From the NCBI GenBank assembly GCA_013396525.1, contig VWYX01002185.1, positions 1 to 64,000 on the forward strand: DNA of 64,000 bases, written 5' to 3'. Origin of the DNA: Chaetorhynchus papuensis (lineage: Eukaryota; Chordata; Aves; Passeriformes; Rhipiduridae). The stretch's first letter is position 1. Each line of letters starts with the position of its first letter. Below are positions 49,861 to 59,605 of the stretch, one piece after another. A model generated the notes under the pieces. It made no database searches, had not been told where the DNA came from, and saw only the letters and a program-made list of their open reading frames with translations. A program made the position numbers and the translations under genes.

Positions 49861-52089
49861 GCAAGTGTTGATTCTAACTTATTAATCACCCTGTCCCGCT
49901 TCCCAGATAATCTGTGGCCTGTCCTGGTTGATGCTCTGCTGGCAAGGCCAGACCTCTGCAGAGGTCCATGCCTTCAGCTTCTGCCTTTAGGGAGCTGCTT
50001 GCCTTGGAATGATGAATTTCTCCCTCTGTCATCCAGCTGAAATTTCAGTGCAGGTGGTCCTTGCTGGAAAACCACCTCTGCTGCCTGCAGCCCCATCCAG
50101 GAGTGCAGAGCCCTGGCTTCTCCATCGCCCACCCAGGCGCATACCAGATGGGTGGTGGTGTGACCATGGTGAGGTGGGGCTGGAGGAGAGGAGGGGGCTT
50201 TGCCTTGATCTGGGAGAGGTTGTGATGCAGGGGTAGAGGACACCTCCATGGGGTGTGGCCGAAAGATGTTACATGTGTCGAGTCCTTGGGAAGTTTCTGC
50301 TTCACCCAGCTGCTGTTAGAGTGGAACAGGTCCTACTCCAGACCTCGTGGCACCAAGGTGTCAAAAGGAAGAAATGAAAAGCATCGAGCGGCCTGTTCAC
50401 AACAGCACCTCCAGGCATCTTGCAGGCAGCACCTTGGCCCCAAATCTCTGTGCTGTCCTCCAGGAGCAGCTCCTGGCAAGCAGCCCCAGCACTGGCACCC
50501 AGAGGAGGAGGATGGTGCTGTTCATCACCCCTTGTTCGAGGGGCCTGTGGGCCCATTTCCATCGCTTCTGGTCACTGGGGTTCTGTGAGTAGCTGTGAAT
50601 GTCATTGTGGGGCTGGCAGGTGTGGTGTGAGCCCGGGTGTCTGGCAGTGCCCAGAGGCAATGCTGCTCCTTGCAGCTGGGCACAGTGTTGACCTGCTGGT
50701 AATGTTGCCAGAGCTCCTGCTCTCCAAATCTGTCACTCCCCATCTTTTGGAGTCCAGGCTGTGGCCAGACAGCTCCCACTTGGCCAGCAGTAGAGAAGAG
50801 AGGCACTGGGGCAAGGACCTGGAGGCAGGTGCTCATGCAATCACCTTTCCTTTCCTTGTCCTGTTTTTCATCCTGCTGCTGCTGCCTGGCTCCTCCACTT
50901 TCCCCAGGAGGGGCCAGTGGTGACAAAGACCATTAATTTTGCATCAGCTGCTTCAAAACCCCATCAGACCCCCAAGCTGTCACCCTGTGACTGATGCCTA
51001 TAAGCATCACAGATATCAAACCTGCAAACAAGATATTTCAGAGTGTGGGGATGGAGGTTGTCTCACAGCCCTGGCAGCTGCCGTGGCCGCCAGCCACCTC
51101 CCACTGATGCTCAACACTCTCCCCTTCCCCATGGCCCTGCTGGGAGGAGAAGTCCCCTCCCTGAGCTCTGTGGTATCTGGGGGACCACGGCTCTCCCCAG
51201 CTCTGCCTTTGCTCCTCCCAGTCCACGTCCCAGTCAGAGCCAACAAATGAGCTATTATGTGCACAGAATCTCAGCACGTGCACGAGCTAGACCCACGCAC
51301 CCCAAACCCGTGTGGGCAGACCCCGACCCAGCCGGCTCCCGTAATTATCTCCTGCAAGGCAAAACAATTAGGAGTTTCTGCTCTCCTCTCCTTCACTCCC
51401 CCCTTCCTCTTCACTGTTCTTGGCAAAAAAAGGTTAATTAAACTCAGAAAATATCCCTTTTCTCCCCCCTCCTAAGCATGAGACTTAATTTTCTCTTTAT
51501 ATTTGTATTTAATTAATTCCTGCAAAGGCTCTGACTATATTTTTTTGGTATAATTTCTTTCTTTGTCTCTCCCATTGTTAATCCTTGCATATTCAGTTTT
51601 TCTCCTCCCTTTTCCCCTAGATTTGAAATTCTATTACCATTTCAGAAGGCAGGCGTTTGAAGAGAAAATTGAATACCCGTCCAGTCTTGATAAGAAGGGA
51701 CATTTGGTACTACAAGTAATTTGTGAAGCAGATTTCCCCACACCCTGTGGTTGGTCCCCACCTTTCTCTCCATGTTTGCTGTGGATGATGTGCGTGTGCC
51801 ACGGGGGCGAGGGGATGTCACCGCATTTTGCAGCCTTTATATCCCTGGATTACTGCGTCGGGGCCATAATGCCCCGGCAGCAGCGTGTGGGGATGGGGTG
51901 ACATGGTGACATGCTGTGTCTGGCACCTCCCATGCGCCTTCCCACCCCTCAGGAGCCGACCCTGCACCCCCGCTCAGCTCTTTTTGCTCAGGGATGATGC
52001 CCTATCGTAATGTCCCCATGGATTTAGGGGAAGCTGGACCCTGTTTTTTTCAGAAGAGCTCCTGTTCCCAGCTCCAGGAATATCCCCGG
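49861..52089. other. GC-richer intergenic stretch
   Basis: No gene, repeat family or clear regulatory element was recognised. GC content rises visibly from about 49.9 kb. Open frames on both strands (for example 50420-50923 plus and 50525-50926 minus) overlap each other and show no domain signature. An AT-rich pyrimidine-containing run at about 51.4-51.65 kb (TTAATTAAACTC, ATTTAATTAATTCC) may be a further non-coding element. Confidence 0.4.
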
Positions 52090-52760
52090 TGCCATCAGGA
52101 GTGGGAGCAGCTGCCCAGAAGGGTCGTTCTCGGGCTGTGGCCGCGGGAACGCATCCACACCGGGGTGTCGGGGCTGTGGAGCCGGGGTCCTGCAGCTCCT
52201 CCGTCCCAGACGTGGCCCTGGACACAACTGCGCCCCTCGTGCCCTTCCCCACCTTGTCCTCGCACCTAGTGCGGGGTGCGCGGTGCTGAGGTTCGGGCAT
52301 CTGCTGACCGTGGGAACACAGGTCTGGGCGTTTGTGGTGATTTTCCCTGCTCCGGGCTCGCTGTCCCCTCCCGTCGCCTCCCCCGCACCGGGCCCCAGCC
52401 CCCCGCGCTGCCGGGGGATGCGGAGCGCCCCGAGCCCGCCCGCGGAGCCGGCCCGCAGCGTGGGCCGGGGTCCCGCGTCCCTCGGTCCGTCCGTCCCTCG
52501 GTGCCGGCAGCAGCAGCAGGTGGCACTGTCGGCCCGCGCTGCCGCCGCCGCCGCCGCTCCATCGGCCGGGGCCACCGGCGGGGGTGCGGCCGGGGCCGGG
52601 CGGGCCCCCGGGTGCCCCGGGCGCGGGGCTGCGCTGCCCGAGGTGCGTCTCGGTGGCGGTCCCGGCCGAGCCGGGCGCTGCCCGCCCGGTGCGGGACAAG
52701 TAGCGGCTCCCCGAGTGTGCCGAGGGGGTAGAACGGGCCCCCGACATTGTCTGGGTGATG
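52090..52760. promoter_or_regulatory. CpG island, candidate promoter
   Basis: This is the densest CpG stretch in the window, strongest at 52340-52720, with (GCC)n at 52541-52557, CAG repeats at 52507-52519 and SP1-like GGGCGGG near 52598. A good donor-like sequence, GAG|GTGCGT, is at 52640-52648 on the plus strand, so a non-coding first exon ending about 52642 is possible. Long frames on both strands (such as minus 51974-52747) follow from the lack of stop codons in GC-rich DNA and match no protein I know. If gene order is as in mammals, this could serve PLXNA1 downstream or an unannotated lncRNA. That assignment is inference. Confidence 0.6.
52580..52604 (+). other. G-quadruplex motif in CpG island
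   Basis: Four G runs (5, 4, 3 and 3 G) are separated by loops of 7, 2 and 1 bases, which satisfies the usual G3+N1-7 rule on the plus strand. Such motifs are common at CpG-island promoters and support the promoter reading without proving it. Confidence 0.7.
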
Positions 52761-52764
52761 CCCG

Positions 52765-52810
52765 TGACGGCTTGGACTGAGCTGAAGTGAAATATTCCGT
52801 TTCCTTGCCC
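52765..52810. repeat. Direct repeat, copy 1
   Basis: A 46-bp sequence starting TGACGGCTTGGACTGAGC and ending TTTCCTTGCCC recurs at 53419-53466. It abuts the CR1 fragment that begins just after it. Apart from a 2-base insertion in copy 2, the two copies appear identical, which suggests a recent duplication or a selectively kept element. Confidence 0.92.
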
Positions 52811-53010
52811 GAGAGACTCCCTGGGCAGCCTATTTCAATGCTTGACAGCCCTGTCAGTGAAAAATTTTTCCCTCATATCCAATCTAAACCTCCCTTGGCA
52901 CAACTTGAGGCTGTTTCCTCTTGTTCTGTCGCTTGTTACCTGGGAGAAGAGACTGACCCCCACCTGGCTACAATCTCCTTTCAGGTAGGTGTAGAGAGAG
53001 ACAAGGTCCT
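52811..53010 (-). mobile_element. CR1 LINE fragment
   Basis: The plus strand reads CTCCCTGGGCAGCCTATTTC, then TCCAATCTAAACCTCCCTTG with GCACAACTTGAGGCTGTTTC and CTCTTGTTCTGTCGCTTGTT, through ACAATCTCCTTTCAGGTAGG. This is the reverse complement of the 3' region of CR1 elements common in birds. The terminal ATTCTATG-type end is missing, so it is an internal fragment truncated at both ends. It lies between two copies of a 46-48 bp direct repeat. Open frames across it are remnants or chance and do not encode a complete protein. Confidence 0.93.
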
Positions 53011-53418
53011 GGCGTTGCTGCCCGGAAGTGCCCAGCCTGAGCTGGACAGCCACCACTGCGGTCACTGGTGAGTCTGTGACCCCAGAGAGCCCCTGCACAG
53101 GGCTGGGTATCAGGTCCTGTTTGGTGTCACGCTGGGGCTGGAGGATCCTGGGTCCCAGCAGGGCAGGACCATGGTGTCAGTGGATCTGGAAGTTCCAACA
53201 GGAGCCCCAGGGCAAACTCCCCGTCCTGGCACAGCCGTGACCCTGAAGTGGAGCAGGTGGGGCATGATGGGGAGCTGAGGTGGGATGTGAGAGTCTGGAG
53301 AAACCTTTTAAGTCCAGGGGCAGCAGCCTGGGCGTGGTGGGCATGGGAATGACTGATAGATCTGCAGAGCCCTCAGGGAGCAGCACTCTCCCCACCTCCC
53401 TCGCTGCTGGGTAAATCA

Positions 53419-53466
53419 TGACGGCTTGGACTGAGCTGAAGTGAAATATTCCCTGTTTCCTTGCCC
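53419..53466. repeat. Direct repeat, copy 2
   Basis: The second copy of the 46-bp sequence at 52765, with CT inserted (TTCCCTGTTTCC against TTCCGTTTCC). The spacing between copy starts is 654 bp. No CR1 sequence follows this copy. The two copies bracket about 608 bp. Confidence 0.92.
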
Positions 53467-53548
53467 AAATCTGTAGTTTCCTTCTGGCTCTGAGGCTCTG
53501 GGCCATATTGCACATTTGAATTTAAAAGCAGACTTGTGCTTGGGCTTG

Positions 53549-53565
53549 TTATTTATTTATTTATT
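53549..53565. repeat. (TTTA)4 microsatellite
   Basis: About four uninterrupted ATTT/TTTA units. A short simple repeat in intergenic sequence. Confidence 0.85.
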
Positions 53566-54237
53566 CTAGAATTGTTATTTTCTTTAAAATCAGGGTCCTT
53601 TTTTTGCTGCAGCTCTGTGGTTCCTCTCGGAGCAATGACCGATGGACCTGGGTGCCAAGGGCTGGGGATACGAGTCAGAGGTTGGTCTCTGGGTGTGTGG
53701 GGTGTCCTCGGGGATGTCTGGAGCTGGCAGGAGGAGAGTGGTGGAGGGGAGAGCCTGGGAGCCTGGTGCTGGCTCCCAGCCCTGAGAAGGGAGATGCAGA
53801 GTTAAGGCGATAGCTGGGGGTGCTAATGGGCACCCCTCTTCCCCTCCCTGCTGTAGGATTTGCCATCTGCTGTGTGAGAAGCGGCATTTGCTCGCTTCAG
53901 GGATGTCACACTGGGGATGACACGTCCCTTCTCAGCGTTGCTGGGCTGTCCTGGCTGGGCTGCACTCTGCCCATGCCCAGCGAGCCTCGTGTCCCCCAGG
54001 TCCGGGCCCTGAGGGTGGCCCTGTGGTTTGTCATGGTTTTGTCTCAGTCCTTGGAAAGCCAGGAGGCTGGTCCCTGAGACTGCGGCACAGGATGCCCAGG
54101 TCCCGGTGGCCCTTGCACGGGCTCTTGGGCACCGGCTGGGAGCCGAGCGCGGCAGGCAGGGACCAGCCTCAGCCCTGCTCTGGGGATGGGAGCGGTGCCA
54201 CGGAGCAGCTTTGGAGGGCGATGCTGGCGGGCAGGTG

Positions 54238-54370
54238 GGAGGAAAGGGCGGAGAGGCAGGAGGAAACAAGGATAACTAGAAGAGAAAGGAGAGGGGAGGG
54301 GGTGGGACAGGCGAAGTTGCGCAGAGAGGAGAACACTGGGGAAGGAGGGGCACAAAGGGAGGAGAGAGCC
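54238..54370 (+). repeat. Purine-rich (G/A) tract
   Basis: About 130 bp almost entirely of G and A on the plus strand (for example GAGAAAGGAGAGGGGAGGGG near 54282). Long purine/pyrimidine strand asymmetry can form triplex DNA and often sits near promoters. It lies 1.5 kb downstream of the CpG island. Confidence 0.65.
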
Positions 54371-54409
54371 CCGCTGTAGGAGCAGCCACCCCGCGCCGCA
54401 CGCCCAGCA

Positions 54410-54640
54410 AGCCCATCTCCCCGTCGAGCTGCTAACGAGGATTAATTGCCTGTTCCGGGCTCCTGTGCGGGGCTGCAGCCGCTGCCTCCTGCCCTCCGGT
54501 GCGGGTCCCCAATGGCTCCGTGGGTAATTTATGGCCACATCGGTGCAGGCAGCTGTTCGCAGGTTGGCAGCAGCGCCGCTGGGAGCCTGTGCCTGGTTTG
54601 AGGCTCTAAATAACCCCATCGGCTCTGCAAACCATCCTGG
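54410..54640. promoter_or_regulatory. Possible enhancer or CpG-rich regulatory patch
   Basis: A CpG-containing patch with an OTX/homeodomain-type AGGATTAATTG near 54437, GGGTAATTTATGG near 54521 and a MEF2-like CTAAATAACC near 54605. Together with the purine tract upstream it looks regulatory. No coding exon was recognised. Confidence 0.3.
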
Positions 54641-55205
54641 CCAGACTACCCAGCCAAGCTGCAGGGAGAGGAGAGGGTGGGAGTCAGAAATGGCTGGTCC
54701 ATCCCCACAGGCATCAGGGTCCCCAGGCCAGGGGAGCAGATGGCTGCAGCCAGCTCGTGGCAGCCTTGTCACAATGGGGTCCCTTAAATACCGATACCAC
54801 AATTAATTGGGATTCACTGATAACTGCTGAATCTTGCTGCCTCGCTGCACACGGGGCAGGCGAGTGCCGGCAGCCGGTGCGCTGCCCAGCGGAGGCTGGG
54901 AGCGCTGCTGGAGTCTCTCTCCGTGCCCTGGGATACGTGTGAAGACATATGCTTCCCCAATCTGCTCGAGCGTTTGTGCGTTTTGACCACTCCTTGTAAA
55001 CGGCCTCAGTGGGTTTTAGCTGGGGAAGGAGGTGCCGGGGACACTGAGGCAGTGAGGTGGTGGCTGCCCCACAGCCCCTGTTGTATCACGATGGAAAAGG
55101 CTGGAAGGGGAGGGAATAGTTCAGGGATGCAGGAAAAGCCCCAGAGCCATGTGCTGGATGTTTTGGGGATGCTGGCTCTTCTAGAGTTGGATCTCCATCC
55201 TAGGG

Positions 55206-55252
55206 TGATCCAAATCACCCTGAACCTAATCAGCCTGATCCAAATCACCCTG
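55206..55252. repeat. Two-copy 30-bp-period repeat
   Basis: TGATCCAAATCACCCTG occurs at 55206-55222 and again, identical, at 55236-55252. A local duplication with no known role. Confidence 0.85.
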
Positions 55253-56079
55253 CACAGCCAGAGGTATAACCCAATTTATAATCCTTTTCCTTCAAGGATT
55301 TAGTGTCTTTTAAGCCTTGTCCTGGCTCAAAACATCTGGAAAAGCAAAGCAAAGCTTGCACCCACCTCCCCAGAGTCCCCTGGCTGCTCTGATCACACAC
55401 TTCCAGCGTCATCTCACTGGTTTGCAAGTCAGGAGGATGTGACGTGACCTGGTGCCTCATCCCTTCCCCGGGTGAGGTGGCCACTGGGGCACAGGGGAGC
55501 ACAAGGGTTCCCCCAGCTGCACCCAGGGCAAGCCGGGGGGCCACGCTGGCTGCTGGCCTTGGCCATTGGCATTCCGGGGTCCCTGGGGGAGCACCTCACA
55601 TGCAGCCTGCCCTGGGGCTGGCTGCCATGGCTCTGTACTCCAGCACCTTTGACAGAGGCGATGTGTTTCTGGTGTGCTCCTTCCCACAAGCAGTGATTTT
55701 GCTTTCCAAGGGGCTGCCTCGGTGTTCCTGAGTTTGCTTCCCCGTTTGCCACATGCAGCAACATGTGCTCTTCCCTGCTCTGCTCCTCAGGCGCTTCTGC
55801 CACCAGACAAATCCAAGTCCCTGTCATGTGGGCTGGCATGGGAAGGCAAGAGCCCAAAGGATGGGGAAGAGGCATCGGGGGTCCTGCCAGGGTTGAGGGA
55901 GGAGGGAGAGCCTGCAGGGTGCAGGGGGCTTGGGAGGTGACAGCAAAGCCCCTGCCAAGGGCCAGGGAGGTGCAGGGGCTGTAGAGGTGGTTCCTGCCTG
56001 CAGGATGGGGGTTTCCTTGCTAATGGAGTGGTGTTCTGTAGCCTGGAGCCCAGTGGGACTGCAGCAGGCACAGTGTCCT

Positions 56080-56175
56080 GCCGGGATTTATTACGAGCCA
56101 GTTAATAACTCCGGACTGGATGGTTCGTTAAAGGAGTTAATTTACCCTGGGCTGTTCTCTAATGTGGGCTACAAG
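56080..56175. promoter_or_regulatory. Possible regulatory patch with repeated GTTAA motifs
   Basis: Within about 70 bp there are three GTTAA-type cores: AGTTAATAACTCC near 56100, CGTTAAAGG near 56126 and AGTTAATTTACC near 56136. These resemble HNF1/homeodomain half-sites. The patch stands out as AT-rich in a GC-rich flank. Weak evidence. Confidence 0.25.
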
Positions 56176-56499
56176 GCTCAGCTGTGGCCGTGTCAGGCTG
56201 AGCCTCTGCTGCCTCACTGCCCCAAGGCACTGCCCTTCAGCCTCACTCCCAGCAGCAGGGCTTGTGGGGTGAGGAGGTGACAGCAGGGATGGGCTGGGGT
56301 CCCCACTATCCCCTTCTTTGTGCCCCCCAAGCCCTGGCTGGGACATGCAGCACCCCCTCCCCACCTGCGTGTCCCCATTCCTGCAGTGAGGCACCAGCAG
56401 AGCCCTGTGGCTTGGCTCAGGGGCCTGCCCTCCCTGGCCACCCCCAGGTGGCTGAGCTTCCTCATGGCACCGCGCTGGGAACTGGCTTTAGGAATACAT

Positions 56500-56870
56500 A
56501 CTGACATTAAAAAAGGCCCCTTTGTACCTATTAATTGAAGTCATTAAATTTAATGGGATGGTTATTGCATGTTAAATAAATACTGGTTAATTATGAAAAA
56601 CATATTTGCCAAGGTTTAACTATAGAAAAGATGCCTCAATTACATGGTTATTAAACCTCAAAAAATATACACTTTTAATAATGAAGTGACATTTAAATAA
56701 CATACATTAACTGTCTTATTAAATGTTGATTCTTTTCATATTTGAGGACTTTAATTTAGAGCGTTTTCCCTGGCACTAACTATACGATGCATCATTAGCT
56801 GTCTTTCACTCATCATTTTGTAAACTTTTTTAATAAACAGGCTGAAGTGTTTGTATTTGCTTTTGTTTTC
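56500..56870. promoter_or_regulatory. AT-rich island, putative conserved enhancer
   Basis: About 370 bp of very AT-rich unique sequence embedded in GC-rich DNA with sharp edges. It holds many homeodomain-type cores (TATTAATTGAAG near 56529, CATTAAATTTAATGG near 56543 with palindromic ATTAAATTTAAT, GGTTAATTATG near 56585, TTTAATAATG near 56674). There is no repeat family and no coding frame. The texture is that of a conserved non-coding element next to a developmental gene; the function is inference. Confidence 0.45.
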
Positions 56871-57424
56871 CTAGCTTCCATCTCTCTCTTCAGGCAGCAG
56901 GGATGTGCCAGGGGAGTGTGCAGGCAGAGCAGGAGCTTCCAGGCAGCTTCTTCAAATCACTAAACCCTTCCTAAAGATGGTAAACCCCTTCCTAAATCTG
57001 TCATCCTAAAATAGGCAGGCAGCCAAGCTCTTCAGGATTTTTGACACATCCTTATGGAAAGGACCACTCTGCCTCACTCTTGGTTTTCCAGATCGAATTG
57101 GTTTGTAAGAAGTACCCAGGAGATGGAGAGCAGGGTAAGAGCAGGAGCTCAAGGCTGCAGTGGAAGCACCATCCTGGTATGGCAGAGGGAAGCTTATTTC
57201 TGTCTCTGCCACCAAACCACGGCACTGATTCTTGGAAAAGTCAGTATTTTGGGATGCCTGCATCCCTCCCAGGTGCGGGGAACCTGCCTGGAGAGGGATG
57301 CTCCATAGGGCACATCCCCAGGTGCTGCAGCACCCAGCCCTGCTGCTCACAGGGATTTCTCTGTGGCCAGAGGGGCAGGGAGCGGGGTCTGGGCTGTGGG
57401 AATGGCGAGGAGCAGCACAACCCA

Positions 57425-57555
57425 GGGCACACAGGCTCCTTCCTTAATGCATTTATTGATTGCAGTGTACACGTCAGGATGTAATTTAGAAATCACTCTC
57501 CCAGAATCAATTAAAGACCTTACTGGCAACATAGGCACCTCTTCTAGTTAAAGCC
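57425..57555. promoter_or_regulatory. Possible conserved non-coding element
   Basis: A sharp AT-rich patch (TTAATGCATTTATTGATTGC near 57443, GAATCAATTAAAGACC near 57504) within GC-rich sequence. PBX/HOX-like TTGATTG and homeodomain AATTAA cores are visible. Candidate only. Confidence 0.3.
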
Positions 57556-59319
57556 TTCACCCTTCCCTCAAATGCACACCCCACCATTCCTGCCCAGCTT
57601 TTGGGGAGTCCTTGTCTCCCTCCCAGCTATCTGGGAGTGTGGGTGCTGGGATCACCCTCTGGCAGACCCGCTGCTTTTCCGAGAGCTGGTGTTGCCTCAG
57701 CTGCCTCCCAAACCAGCCATCAGTTATGGGCTGTCAGGGAGCCAAGACCTCTCATCTTCCGGACACATTGTTAATGTTCCCCGTGTCCGCAGCGAGGTGA
57801 GTAATCTGTGCTCGGGAGGCCTGGTGGGCAGCACAGAGGCACTTAAATTAATTATGGAGGAGTTAAGTCCCAGGGGGGCTCCCGGGGGAGCGGGGCTCAG
57901 GCCGGGCTTGGGGGCAGTCGGCCGGAAGGTCCCTCGCCTGCCCTGCGGCTGCTCCGTCGCTGTGAGGAGTTGCCCCGGCATTAGTCCACAGCTGGGATCA
58001 GGAGGAGGGGGCTCCTCAAAGGCAGCGAGTGGGGCTGGCACTGTGGGCAAGGGGATGTGGCATGTCCTCTGGCTTTCAGGCCCAATGAGTATGGCCACTG
58101 TGGGACAGCGACGTGCCAGCTGGTCTGTGCTGGCTCCTGAGAGCTGGATGTGATCCCTGACCCCACAATGGCTTTTTCTGGGGCACAGCCAGGGCTGCCT
58201 GGTACATGGGGATGATGTTGGAGGTAAATGGTGTTCCAAACCCACCAGCTCATCCATTTCTCTTCCCTCCTATTGTGCCATTTGGTGCTGGCAGGGAGAG
58301 TGGGGCGCAGCTCCCAGGCGAGGGGGTCTGGGACCAGCTGATGGTGGCCCCAGGGCTCCTAACATAGAGAGGCAACAGGGTGGGGATGGCTGAACCTGCA
58401 GGAGTGCAGCTGCTGGTGCAGGTCCAGCAGGCCTACAACGGTGCAGGTCCACCAAAGCAGAGTCTGGACTTGTTTGTTTGGGTGCAGAACCTGAGATTCC
58501 AAAATGTATCTCGGGTAGTGGGGTGATAAAATTGTTACTCAGATTCCTGTGCTGCAAGAGAGGGGGCAGTTGGAGTGGGCTGCTGTGGTAAGCACCAGGC
58601 TTTATACTCTGGTTTTGACTTTGTTAATGTTATGGGATTTGTTGACAAAATGGAACTGAAAAAACCTTTTACAATGGTAATCTCTCTTCCAAGACGTAGA
58701 TCTTTGACCATGTTTAAAAGAATTTCCCTTTTGTCTTTTTTCCCCTCTTTTTCTTACTGTTGTGATGAACTTTCATCTAAACAACTGCAGATTGGGTTTC
58801 AATTCTGTAAAAAACACTTTAATCAATAATAATTTTACCATGGAAGGCTGGGATTTGGGTCCTCTCTTTGCACCCTCTCTCCTACCGACTGTTAAAGGTG
58901 CCCAGACTGAAGCCAGAGCCAGAGTGGAACATCCCTGCTCCATCCCAACACCATTATGCTCACAGTGGTGATGCCAGGACTCGTCTGGCAGCCGCGTGAG
59001 GAACAAACCCAGCTCAGCTCTTCCCCTGGCTGCCTTGGGGGCACCAGGCTCTGCAGTTCCTCCCACCCCAGAAACAGAAGAAACACAGTGACTTACAGAC
59101 CCACCTCAGGAGGCCCAGGAACCTGAAGCCAAGAGGCCACAGCTACCCTCAGGCTGCAGTGTCCTGCTGCCCTGGGACAAGACTTGTGGTGCTTGGTATT
59201 TCACAGGCCTGAACATTTCTTCCTCACTGAGGTTTGTGATGCTCCTCAAGGGATCTCTGTGCTGCAATATAACATCCCTGTATAAGGAAATTGTCTTAAG
59301 TAATGGTTTCTGCAGATTT

Positions 59320-59515
59320 TTTTAAGGTATATTTATCCTATCTTTTATTGGAATAGAATTAAAGCAAAATTAGAAACTAAAATAACTTTAATTACGAACT
59401 TCACGATTCGGTATGTTGTAAATCTTTCAGCATAATATTGTGCCATAAAAATGCTATTTTGTGATAATTATTATTATTATAATTAATGTTCCTTAATTGC
59501 TGATGTCGCAGGCGT
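59320..59515. promoter_or_regulatory. AT-rich island, putative enhancer
   Basis: About 190 bp of AT-rich sequence with homeodomain-type TTTAATTACG near 59389 and a TAATTATTATTATTATAATTA run near 59465-59485. It is bordered on the right by GC-rich DNA with an 11-bp tandem repeat. No gene was recognised. Confidence 0.33.
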
Positions 59516-59570
59516 GTGCTATCTCCCAGGTTTTCCTGCAGGATCTCTGGAGGAGCTCTTCCACGGCGGG

Positions 59571-59605
59571 GGAGATGCAGAGGAGATGCAGAGGAGATGC
59601 AGAGG
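59571..59605. repeat. 11-bp tandem repeat, three copies
   Basis: GGAGATGCAGA is repeated three times head to tail without mismatch, plus two bases. A small minisatellite seed. Confidence 0.92.

Noticed and set aside
51974..52747. 257-codon minus-strand open frame
   Set aside because: It lies over the CpG island, where stop codons are rare. The peptide is low-complexity Gly/Arg/Pro/Ala, and several other frames are also open there.
52787..53098. Open frames across the CR1 fragment
   Set aside because: They run through a truncated CR1 3' region that does not encode the element's proteins.
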